NCBI GenBank assembly: GCA_016218905.1
Contig: JACRCS010000954.1
Span: forward strand, 1-12,356
Length of the DNA stretch: 12,356 bases
DNA from: Deltaproteobacteria bacterium
GTDB lineage: Bacteria; Desulfobacterota_C; Deferrisomatia; Deferrisomatales; JACRMM01
Direction of reading: 5' to 3'
The translations under genes were made by a program, and so were the position numbers. Below the pieces are notes generated by a model. The model had not been told where the DNA came from, did no database searches, and was given only the letters and a program-made list of their open reading frames with translations. Position 1 is the stretch's first letter; each line of letters begins with the position of its first letter. Below, in pieces: positions 1 through 5,804 of this stretch.

Positions 1-723
1 CGTCACCTCGTTGAGACGGGCGCTCTTGAGCTGCACCCGCCGCAGCCGCTCTCCTTCGGCCTGCAGGCGGGCGACCTCGCGCTCTTCGGAGCCGAAGATC
101 TTGACCACCTCGATGCCCGAGAAGGCCTCCTGGAGGATGTTGGCCATGTCGCCGATGCGCTCCTGGCTCTTTCGGGCGTACCTCCGCATGAGGACCGTGA
201 TCCGGTTCATCGGGTAGGCCGCAAGCGGAAAGATCACGAGGGCGAGTCCGGCGAGCTTCCAGTCCCGTTGAAAGAGGACGAAGATGAGGCCCGCCACCGT
301 GAAGGCCTGCCGGCCGAGCTGGATCAGGTCCGGGATGGCGCGCTGCATGGCTCCGACGTCGTTCGTGACGCGCGCCAGGAGGTGCCCGGTCGTGTTGCGG
401 TCGAAGAAGGTGAGGTCCCGGTATTCGAGGTTCGCCAGGAGATCGACGCGCATCCGCAGGACCACGGTCTCGCCCACCCACCGCAGGATGTAGGATTGGG
501 CGTACCGGCAGACCCCCTTGACGAGGTAGAGGCCGAGGATCGCGAGGGGGAGGAGCTGGAGCTTCTGAGCGTCCTTGTGGATGAAGATCCCGTCCAGCAC
601 CGGCTTGACCAGCCAGGCGCTCACGCCCGCGGTTCCTCCCACGACGCCCATGCACACCATGGACAGGAGGAGGCCCGGCCAGTGGGGCCGAAAGTAGCGG
701 GCTATGCGCGGGATGATGACCAC
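1..723 (-). CDS. msbA: MsbA-type lipid A ABC exporter, 5' part (N-terminal transmembrane domain), runs off the left edge
   Basis: This is an open frame of 241 codons that continues past the window edge, so the nucleotide-binding half is not visible. The product matches the transmembrane domain of MsbA-like exporters, half-transporters that dimerise in the inner membrane and flip lipid A-core from the inner to the outer leaflet using ATP. Visible features are a hydrophobic first helix (about residues 17-38), further helices near 57-80 and 138-172, the TFFDRNTTGHLLARVTNDV region (about 105-123), and the coupling-helix stretch EAFSGIEVVKIFGSEE (about 199-214). I chose the GTG start at 723 because GAGGA lies 6 nt upstream and the first ATG in frame falls inside helix 1. 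The start lies inside the 3' end of lpxB (22-nt overlap), so translation is probably coupled. Its place after lpxB supports lipid A as substrate. A more general lipid or drug exporter of the same family cannot be excluded without the rest of the gene. Confidence 0.9.
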   Translation of the reverse strand, partial: MVIIPRIARYFRPHWPGLLLSMVCMGVVGGTAGVSAWLVKPVLDGIFIHKDAQKLQLLPLAILGLYLVKGVCRYAQSYILRWVGETVVLRMRVDLLANLEYRDLTFFDRNTTGHLLARVTNDVGAMQRAIPDLIQLGRQAFTVAGLIFVLFQRDWKLAGLALVIFPLAAYPMNRITVLMRRYARKSQERIGDMANILQEAFSGIEVVKIFGSEEREVARLQAEGERLRRVQLKSARLNEVT

Positions 724-1817
724 GTCACGTCCTCGAGAAGGGTGAGAAGCCGCCGGGCCGCACGAACGGAGGCCCCGGGGCCGCCGAGGAGCTCTCGAAC
801 GCCGGCCAGGGCCGCGAGCATCTCCTCCCGTTCGGGGCCCCCCTCCAGGAGAGGCTCCGCCGCTCCGGCGACGGCCTCGGCGGAGGTCTGGACGAGCTCG
901 GGCACGATGCGGCGGCCGGCGATGAGGTTCGGGAGCGAGACGAAGGGGACCGAGAGGAGCCGTTTTCCCAGAAAGTACGTCAACGCGCTCACCCGGTAGA
1001 CGACCACCATGGGCGTCCCCACGACCGCACACTCGAGAGTCGCGGTGCCGGAAGCGACGAGGCAGAGCGCCGAACGCTCCATCACCTCCTGGGCGCGCCC
1101 GGTCACGACCTCCAGCGAGAGCCCCGACCCGGGGTCGAGGGCGAAGAGCTCGGCCGGGAGCCCCGGCGCCCGCGGCACCAGGAAGCGCAGGGGCCTGCGC
1201 GCCGCCAGGAGCCTCGCGGCTTCCAACAGCAGCGGCCAGATCCGCGACACCTCTCCGGCCCGGCTGCCCGGAAGCAGACCCACCGTGTCCGCCTCGGGGT
1301 CGAAGCTGCGGGGACCGATGTGGTCGAGCACGGGAGAGCCGACGTACGTGGCCCGGACCCCGCGCGCTCCGAGGAGCTCCTCCTCGAAGGGGAGGATGAC
1401 GAGCGCCTCCTCCACGGCTTCCCGAAGCCGCTTCGCCCGCCACGAGCCCCACGCCCACACCTTGGGCGGAATGTAGTAGACCACCGGAATGCCCGCCGCC
1501 CGCGCCGCGCCGGCGAGCCGGAGGTTCAGCCCGCCGAAGTCCACGGGGACGAAGACATCGGGCCGGTGGCACTCCAGGTCGGAGAGGACGGTGCGTCGGG
1601 CCCGCAGCAGCGCGGGGATCCTCCCGGCGGCCTCCCACAGCCCCATGGCCGCGAGCTCTTCCATGGGGAAGACGACCTCTGCGCCCGCCCCTCGCAGGCT
1701 CTCGCCCCCGACGGCGCGAACGCCGAGCGAAGGCCGAAGCTCTCGAAGGGCGCGGACGAGCTTCCCGGCGTGGATGTCGCCCGAAGCCTCACCCGCCGAG
1801 ATGAAGATGGAGGCCAC
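702..1817 (-). CDS. lpxB: Lipid-A-disaccharide synthase LpxB
   Basis: LpxB is a peripheral inner-membrane glycosyltransferase (family GT19). It joins 2,3-diacylglucosamine-1-phosphate (lipid X) to UDP-2,3-diacylglucosamine to form the beta-1',6-linked disaccharide. The 371-residue product is close to the usual size of about 380. It has the N-terminal SAGEASGDIHAG motif (7-18), a conserved Asp in PVDFGG (93), the IPPKVWAWG stretch (116-124), LPFEEE (142-147), LLPGSRAGEV (181-190) and the C-terminal VASGTATLECAVVGTPMVV block (254-272) that binds the nucleotide sugar in this family. Translation starts at GTG 1817, with GGGAGG 8 nt upstream. Its substrates come from the LpxI product encoded just before it. 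A 142-nt gap separates it from lpxI, while its 3' end overlaps msbA by 22 nt. Nothing is missing or broken. Confidence 0.97.
   Translation of the reverse strand: MASIFISAGEASGDIHAGKLVRALRELRPSLGVRAVGGESLRGAGAEVVFPMEELAAMGLWEAAGRIPALLRARRTVLSDLECHRPDVFVPVDFGGLNLRLAGAARAAGIPVVYYIPPKVWAWGSWRAKRLREAVEEALVILPFEEELLGARGVRATYVGSPVLDHIGPRSFDPEADTVGLLPGSRAGEVSRIWPLLLEAARLLAARRPLRFLVPRAPGLPAELFALDPGSGLSLEVVTGRAQEVMERSALCLVASGTATLECAVVGTPMVVVYRVSALTYFLGKRLLSVPFVSLPNLIAGRRIVPELVQTSAEAVAGAAEPLLEGGPEREEMLAALAGVRELLGGPGASVRAARRLLTLLEDVTWSSSRA
730..734 (-). promoter_or_regulatory. Ribosome binding site of msbA
   Basis: GAGGA on the minus strand lies 6 nt before the GTG at 723. It sits inside the last codons of lpxB and supports the overlapping GTG start of msbA. 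Confidence 0.55.
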
Positions 1818-1959
1818 CTCACGGACCTCCCGAGGCCGGCGCGCGGGCCGACCCGCCGCGGCCGCTGTAGCGCGCGGTACGGGCGGGGTCGCGGGGTCTT
1901 GCCGGGATTCTGCCGGGAGGTCGCATGGGGAGCGCCGTGGAGGCCCGGGAGGGTCCGCG
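1818..1959. other. 142-nt non-coding gap between lpxI and lpxB
   Basis: This is one of only three gaps longer than 70 nt in the cluster. It is very GC-rich. Apart from the lpxB ribosome binding site at its left end I see no gene, no clear terminator (no stem followed by a T-run) and no promoter-like AT-rich element. In some deltaproteobacterial clusters a Gfo/Idh/MocA-family oxidoreductase gene sits between lpxA/lpxI and lpxB. None is present here and the gap is too short to hold one. It may be a long leader or a trace of gene loss; the sequence does not decide. Confidence 0.5.
1826..1831 (-). promoter_or_regulatory. Ribosome binding site of lpxB
   Basis: GGGAGG on the minus strand, 8 nt before GTG 1817. 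It fixes the GTG as the start: lpxB has no ATG at its N-terminus, and the SAGEASGD motif begins only seven residues in. Confidence 0.65.
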
Positions 1960-2760
1960 TCAGAAGGCCAGGATGGAGATCGCGTGGCGGTTGGCCAGGT
2001 CCACCGTCTCCTCCTGCTGGAAGAAGAACGTCTTCGTCGCTTCGATCGCGAGGACGCGCACGCCGGAGTCGAGGCACGCCATGAGCGTGTCGATCCCGAT
2101 GGCGGGCACGTCGAAGCGCAGGTCCTGGGACGGCTTGGCCACCTTCACCACCACGACGCCGCCGTTGCCAAGGCTCCCGCCCCGGCGGATGGCCTGGTCC
2201 GTCCCCTCGATGGCTTCCAGCGCGAGCACCGCGCCCTTCTTCACGACCACGGTCTGACCGATGTCGAGGCGCCCGAGCTCTCTGGCGATGGAGCAGCCGA
2301 ACTCCACGTCCGCCCGTTCCTCGTCGGTGGGGGCTCTCTCGGTGAAGACCTGCGCGGCCGGCAGGAAGGCGTCCATGTGGGTGGTCTGGGGGATCAGCGT
2401 GATCCCTTCCTGCGCGAGGACGTCGGCGACCTTCAGCAGGATGGTGTCGTCTTTTCGGTCCTTGAGCCCCCAGAGCAGGGTGACCGCCTTCAGGTCCGGG
2501 CGGAAGTCCTTGAAGATTCGGGTCTTGTGCACCTTGCCCGCGAGCACGACCCGGTCGAGCTGCTCCTTCCGGAGGACCCTGAGGAGTCGGCGGATCCGCC
2601 CCAACGGCTGCCAGTACACCTTCGCGCCGGCCGCCTCGATGCCCCGCTCCGCTTCCTCTTCGATGGCGACCACGACCGGCTCCACCCCCCGGCGGATCAG
2701 CTCCCGCACCATGAGGTCCGGAAACTGCCCCGCTCCCGCGATCATCCCGATCCGTTCCAT
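1960..2760 (-). CDS. lpxI: UDP-2,3-diacylglucosamine pyrophosphatase LpxI (DUF1009)
   Basis: LpxI hydrolyses UDP-2,3-diacylglucosamine to lipid X and UMP. It does the job of LpxH in lineages that lack LpxH and is unrelated to it in fold. The 266-residue product begins MERIGMIAGAGQFPDLM, the typical nucleotide-binding-like N-terminus, and carries the family blocks VVLAGKVHK (71-79), QTTHMDAFLP (125-134), GQTVVVKKGAVLALEAIEG (168-186), GSLGNGGVVVVKVAKP (195-210) and QDLRFDVPAIGIDT (212-225). Asp217 in the last block is probably the catalytic aspartate known from the Caulobacter enzyme, by motif context only. Start ATG 2760 overlaps the lpxA stop by one base (TGATG), and an AAGGGG lies about 11 nt upstream. 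The longer reading of this frame beyond 2760 runs out of phase through lpxA and is not coding. Its position between lpxA and lpxB fits its biochemical step. Confidence 0.96.
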   Translation of the reverse strand: MERIGMIAGAGQFPDLMVRELIRRGVEPVVVAIEEEAERGIEAAGAKVYWQPLGRIRRLLRVLRKEQLDRVVLAGKVHKTRIFKDFRPDLKAVTLLWGLKDRKDDTILLKVADVLAQEGITLIPQTTHMDAFLPAAQVFTERAPTDEERADVEFGCSIARELGRLDIGQTVVVKKGAVLALEAIEGTDQAIRRGGSLGNGGVVVVKVAKPSQDLRFDVPAIGIDTLMACLDSGVRVLAIEATKTFFFQQEETVDLANRHAISILAF

Positions 2761-3533
2761 CAGCGCGTCACGCCCCTTTCCGAGTCGGCCATGAACTCGA
2801 TGAACTTCCGCACTTCGGGCCGGGCGTAGTCGGGCGTCTCGCGCACGGCGGCGAGGCAACTGCTCAGGGTCCCCGTGCTCCGAAAGACCGCCCGATAGGC
2901 GCGGCGGAGGGCCTTGAGGGAGTCTTCCGAGAAGCCGCGACGCCTCAGACCCACCTGATTGAGGCCGTAGAGCTTCGCCCGGTTGCCGGCGGCCGAGAGG
3001 TACGGCGGTACGTCCATCGTGACCGCCGAACAGCCTCCCACGTACGCGTGCTCCCCGATGCGCACGAACTGGTGGACGGCGGTGAGGCCGCCGATGCCGG
3101 CCCACTCCTGGATGGTCACGTGTCCGGCGAGCGTCGCGGCGTTGGCGAGGATCACAAGATCGCCGAGCGAGCAGTCGTGGCCCACGTGCGTGTACGCCAT
3201 CAGCAGGCAGTCGGAGCCGATGCGCGTGGTGCCCCCGCCGCCGATCGTGCCGACGTTGAGGCTCGCGTACTCGCGCACGATGGTCCGCTCCCCGATCACG
3301 AGGTGCGTCTCCTCGCCCTTGTACTTGAGATCTTGGGGCGTGGTGCCGACGCTGGCGAAGGGAAAGACCCGGCAACCGGCGCCGAGCGTGGTGTGGCCTT
3401 CGACCAGCGCGTGGGCGCCGATCGTCGTTCCCGCTCCGACCTTCACGTGGGGCCCCACCATGGCGAACGGCCCGACCTCCACCCCCTCGCCGAGCTCGGC
3501 GCGCGGATCAACAATGGCTCTGGGATCGATCAT
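2760..3533 (-). CDS. lpxA: Acyl-ACP--UDP-N-acetylglucosamine O-acyltransferase LpxA
   Basis: LpxA is a cytosolic trimer that starts lipid A synthesis by moving a 3-hydroxyacyl chain from ACP to the 3-OH of UDP-GlcNAc. The 257-residue protein is almost entirely left-handed beta-helix hexapeptide repeats, starting MIDPRAIVDPRAELGEG, followed by a C-terminal helical part (from about 196, RRRGFSEDSLKALRRAYR). The catalytic His is in THVGHDCSLG (His119, aligned with E. coli His125). AGHVT (138), VHQF (154) and GEHAYVGGCS (161-169) are also conserved. The acyl-chain-ruler position equivalent to E. coli Gly173 is Gly167, which suggests a C14-like chain; this is inference. I chose ATG 3533 because it gives the normal N-terminus. 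The same frame stays open upstream through a 7-bp repeat array, but the extra residues are low-complexity and unlike the family. The ribosome binding site is weak. The gap to fabZ is 139 nt. Confidence 0.96.
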   Translation of the reverse strand: MIDPRAIVDPRAELGEGVEVGPFAMVGPHVKVGAGTTIGAHALVEGHTTLGAGCRVFPFASVGTTPQDLKYKGEETHLVIGERTIVREYASLNVGTIGGGGTTRIGSDCLLMAYTHVGHDCSLGDLVILANAATLAGHVTIQEWAGIGGLTAVHQFVRIGEHAYVGGCSAVTMDVPPYLSAAGNRAKLYGLNQVGLRRRGFSEDSLKALRRAYRAVFRSTGTLSSCLAAVRETPDYARPEVRKFIEFMADSERGVTR

Positions 3534-3551
3534 GAAACACCCAAGCATGAG

Positions 3552-3614
3552 GAATGAAGAATGAAGAATGAAGAATGAAGAATGAAGAATGAAGAATGAA
3601 GAATGAAGAATGAA
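3552..3614. repeat. Heptanucleotide tandem array, nine perfect copies of GAATGAA
   Basis: Nine uninterrupted, identical 7-bp units (TTCATTC on the coding strand) fill 63 bp just upstream of lpxA. The unit has only 2 G+C in 7, in sharp contrast to the GC-rich surroundings. Because 7 is not a multiple of 3, the array is open in the lpxA frame as a repeating heptapeptide (FILHSSF), which is a by-product of the repeat. Perfect copies suggest recent expansion by replication slippage. There are no spacers, so it is not CRISPR. Confidence 0.97.
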
Positions 3615-3625
3615 GACCAATAACC

Positions 3626-3667
3626 GATGACCGACGACTGATGACTGATCACTGATGACTGATGACT
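3626..3667. repeat. Second heptanucleotide array, six imperfect copies of GATGACT
   Basis: Six consecutive 7-bp units read GATGACC, GACGACT, GATGACT, GATCACT, GATGACT, GATGACT. The array starts 11 bp after the end of the GAATGAA array and ends just before the fabZ stop codon (3673-3675). It shares the 7-bp period and an ATGA core with its neighbour but has a different unit and has accumulated substitutions, so it looks older. Confidence 0.93.
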
Positions 3668-3672
3668 GCTCT

Positions 3673-4119
3673 TCACGTTGCCCCCTCGCGGTCGAGGATG
3701 GCGGCGGAGAGCACGGCTTCCACGACGAGCTCGCCGTCCACGCGCGCGGCGGACTCGAAGGTCCAGAGCCCTTGCCGGGTCCTCTGGACCTTCGCGTGGA
3801 GGTCGAGGCGGTCGCCCGGGACTACGGTCCGCCGGAACTTCGCGCCGTCGATGCTCCGGAAGACGACGAGCTTGCCGTTGACGCTCGTCCCCGCCGTCCG
3901 GATCGCCAGGATCCCTCCCGTCTGTGCCAGGGCCTCTATGATGAGCACGCCCGGCATGATCGGGTTTCCCGGGAAGTGGCCCTGGAAGAAGGACTCATTG
4001 GCGGTGACGTTCTTGATGGCGTGGATCTCGGAGCCGGGTTCGAGCTTCAGCACCCGGTCCACCAGCAGGAAGGGGTACCGGTGCGGCAGGCAGTCGAGGA
4101 TCCCTCCCAGGTCGATCAG
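3673..4119 (-). CDS. fabZ: 3-hydroxyacyl-[ACP] dehydratase FabZ, apparent CTG start
   Basis: FabZ dehydrates (3R)-hydroxyacyl-ACP in fatty acid elongation and shares the hydroxyacyl-ACP pool with LpxA and LpxD, which explains its place here. The 148-residue hot-dog-fold protein shows [13 protein letters not shown] (11-23), [27 protein letters not shown] active-site sequence with catalytic His48 and Glu62, and VVPGD further on. No ATG, GTG or TTG occurs in frame upstream until deep inside the lpxD coding region. The first downstream candidate would remove the PHRYPF motif. CTG 4119 is therefore the likely start: GGAGGAG lies 5 nt upstream and the CTG overlaps the lpxD stop in a CTGA arrangement, the counterpart of the common ATGA coupling. 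This gives an N-terminus matching the family ([17 protein letters not shown]; the first residue would be read as Met). The gene is certain; the start codon is inferred. Confidence 0.95.
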   Translation of the reverse strand: MIDLGGILDCLPHRYPFLLVDRVLKLEPGSEIHAIKNVTANESFFQGHFPGNPIMPGVLIIEALAQTGGILAIRTAGTSVNGKLVVFRSIDGAKFRRTVVPGDRLDLHAKVQRTRQGLWTFESAARVDGELVVEAVLSAAILDREGAT

Positions 4120-5174
4120 CGGCGCTCCTCCGGTGCGTCCCCCGTTCGTTCCAGCCGCTCCAGCCGCTGCTCGAGCGCGCGCAGCTGAGAACGGAGCTCC
4201 GGCAGCTTCCGCACGATCGCCTGGGCCTTGAGCGACTCCCGGTGCGGCATGGCGGGGCTTCCGCTCAGCACGGCTCCGGGTTCGACGTCGGAGCCGATAC
4301 CCGTGCGGGCGCCGATGATCGCGCCGTCGCCTATGGTGACGTGGCCGACCACCCCCGCCTGACCGGCCAGGATCACGCGGCTGCCGATCCGAGTCGACCC
4401 GCTGATGCCGACCTGGGCGATCACGAGACAGTCCGAGCCGAGGACGACGTTGTGAGCGATCTGGACCAGGTTGTCGATCTTGGTCCCGCGGCCGATCCTC
4501 GTTTCGCCGAGCGCCGCCCGGTCGATCGTCGTCCCCGCGCCCACCTCCACGCCATCCTCCAGGACGACGATCCCCACCTGAGGGATCTTGACGTGGCGGC
4601 TGCCGTCCCGCGCGTAGCCGAACCCGTCCGAACCGATCACGCAACTCGGCTGGAGGATGACCCGGTCTCCGAGCCGGCACCCCTCCTGCACGACGACGTT
4701 CGGATAGAGGACGCACTCCGCTCCCACGGTCGCGTTCCGGCCGACGTACGCGCCGGGGTGGAGCACGGTTCCCCGCCCGACGCGGGCCCCCTCGCCCACG
4801 AAGCTGCCCGCGAGGGCTCGCACGCCCTCCTCGAGCTCCGCCGATGGATCGATGTGCGCTCCGGGGTCGATCCCCTCGCCTTCGCCCGCCGAGGGGTGGA
4901 GCAGGGCCACGGCCCGCGCGAAGGCCAGGTAGGGGTTCGGCGAGACGAGGAGCTCGAGGCCCTCGGCGCGCGCCACCTCCCGATCGGAGGGGCCGACGAT
5001 CACGGCCGAGGCGCGCGTCGACCGCAAGAGGCCCCGGTACTTGGGGTTGGCGAGGAAGGAGACCTGGCCCGGCGAGGCGTCGTGCAGGGGAGCCACGGAC
5101 TCGATGGCGCGGCTGCCTTCCCCGACGAGCTCGGTGCCGAGGTGCTCCGACAGCTCCGAGAGGGTGACGCTCAC
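4116..5174 (-). CDS. lpxD: UDP-3-O-(3-hydroxyacyl)glucosamine N-acyltransferase LpxD
   Basis: LpxD adds the second 3-hydroxyacyl chain, on the 2-amino group of UDP-3-O-acylglucosamine, after LpxA and LpxC. The 352-residue protein has the three expected parts. These are an N-terminal uridine-binding domain (about 1-100, including VSFLANPKY at 38-46 and [14 protein letters not shown] at 81-94), a hexapeptide-repeat beta-helix (about 103-305), and a C-terminal charged helix (about 313-345) that forms the helical extension of the trimer. The catalytic His is His241 in [14 protein letters not shown], corresponding to E. coli His239. DGFGYA (183-188) and KIPQVG (196-201) are typical. Start GTG 5174 overlaps the skp stop as GTGA with GAGG 7 nt upstream, and the stop overlaps the fabZ start. 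Translation is thus probably coupled on both sides. The length is slightly above E. coli (341), due to the C-terminal tail. Confidence 0.97.
   Translation of the reverse strand: MSVTLSELSEHLGTELVGEGSRAIESVAPLHDASPGQVSFLANPKYRGLLRSTRASAVIVGPSDREVARAEGLELLVSPNPYLAFARAVALLHPSAGEGEGIDPGAHIDPSAELEEGVRALAGSFVGEGARVGRGTVLHPGAYVGRNATVGAECVLYPNVVVQEGCRLGDRVILQPSCVIGSDGFGYARDGSRHVKIPQVGIVVLEDGVEVGAGTTIDRAALGETRIGRGTKIDNLVQIAHNVVLGSDCLVIAQVGISGSTRIGSRVILAGQAGVVGHVTIGDGAIIGARTGIGSDVEPGAVLSGSPAMPHRESLKAQAIVRKLPELRSQLRALEQRLERLERTGDAPEERR
4125..4131 (-). promoter_or_regulatory. Strong ribosome binding site that marks the CTG start of fabZ
   Basis: GGAGGAG on the minus strand lies 5 nt before CTG 4119, inside the last codons of lpxD (Glu-Glu-Arg-Arg-stop). 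It is the main support for non-canonical initiation at this CTG. Confidence 0.65.
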
Positions 5175-5731
5175 TTCTTGGCCTCGGCTTTGGCCTTCTG
5201 GTCGGCTTCCTGGTCGTAGCGCCGGATGACCTCGTCGGTGAGGTCGATCTCCTTGCCGGCGAAGAGGACCCCTGACTCGAGCTTCTCGAGAATGAGCGCG
5301 TAGCCTTCACTCTCTCCGACCTTCAGTGCGATGGCCTGGAGCTCCCTGCTGATGCGGCCGGTCAACTCCTGGTCCTGCCGCTGGAGCGCCTGCTGGGTCG
5401 CCCTGAACTGCTCCTTGAAGAGCTCGCGCTTGTCGTTGTACTCCTTCTCCTTCTCCACCCGCGCGGCAGGAGAGAGCACGAGCCCCTGTTTTTCGATCGC
5501 TTCCCGCAGTTGCTTCAGGTCCGTTTCCTTCTTCTCGAACTCCGCCTGAGCCTTTTGCGCGTGGGCCGAGAATTCGGCCTTGAGCTTCTGTCCGACCTTG
5601 GATTCGTTGAGGCACCGTTGGAAGTCTACGACTCCGATCTTCCCGGCCGCCACCTGTGCCCCCTCGGCAGGGCACCAGAGTCCCGCGAGGAGGGCGGTCG
5701 CCAAGAGGGCGGTAGACACTTTGTTGCGCAT
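5171..5731 (-). CDS. skp: Periplasmic chaperone Skp/OmpH family
   Basis: Skp (OmpH) is a trimeric periplasmic chaperone that holds unfolded outer-membrane proteins on their way to the BAM complex. The 186-residue product has an N-terminal signal peptide (basic MRNK, hydrophobic 7-19, likely cleavage after about residue 24 in PAEGAQ). This is followed by the family opening [14 protein letters not shown] (31-44) and a long charged helical hairpin (about 48-145) that would form the tentacles. It closes with [10 protein letters not shown] (141-150) and the conserved [13 protein letters not shown] (161-173). Cys20 in the signal peptide is not in a good lipobox, so it is not a clear lipoprotein. 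ATG 5731 has GGGAG 7 nt upstream; the open frame extends further upstream but without Skp-like sequence. It lies directly after bamA, as in many Proteobacteria. Sequence conservation in this family is low, so the call rests on pattern plus context. Confidence 0.93.
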   Translation of the reverse strand: MRNKVSTALLATALLAGLWCPAEGAQVAAGKIGVVDFQRCLNESKVGQKLKAEFSAHAQKAQAEFEKKETDLKQLREAIEKQGLVLSPAARVEKEKEYNDKRELFKEQFRATQQALQRQDQELTGRISRELQAIALKVGESEGYALILEKLESGVLFAGKEIDLTDEVIRRYDQEADQKAKAEAKK

Positions 5732-5804
5732 GTGTGAGCTCCCTGTGGATCGTCTTCGTTTCGTAGAGCGGAGGCCGGGACCGGGGGGGGCCGCCCCTAC
5801 CGTA
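5732..5804. other. 73-nt bamA-skp gap with a G8/C8 homopolymer
   Basis: The gap holds the skp ribosome binding site (GGGAG, 5739-5743) and, near the bamA stop, a run of eight G on the plus strand (5783-5790), which is C8 in the mRNA. Next to it GGGG CGG CCCC could fold as a short hairpin in the transcript. There is no T-run after it, so a classical intrinsic terminator is not supported. Confidence 0.5.

Noticed and set aside
1489..2829. A 446-codon plus-strand frame opposite lpxB and lpxI
   Set aside because: It has no domain, and its composition is that of an antisense shadow of conserved genes.
3534..3620. LpxA with a repeated FILHSSF N-terminus
   Set aside because: The heptapeptide is what a 7-bp repeat gives in any open frame. 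LpxA homologues begin at the MIDPRAIV-type sequence. It is kept only as a regulatory possibility.
3552..3667. CRISPR array
   Set aside because: The units are 7 bp and directly joined with no spacers, and no cas genes are present.
4119..5310. FabZ as the C-terminal part of a 545-residue fusion protein
   Set aside because: The upstream part of that frame overlaps lpxD out of phase and is Arg/Pro-rich shadow sequence. FabZ alone has normal length from the CTG.
5775..5804. Intrinsic terminator after bamA
   Set aside because: A short GC hairpin is possible but no T-run follows it on the transcribed strand, and skp follows at once.
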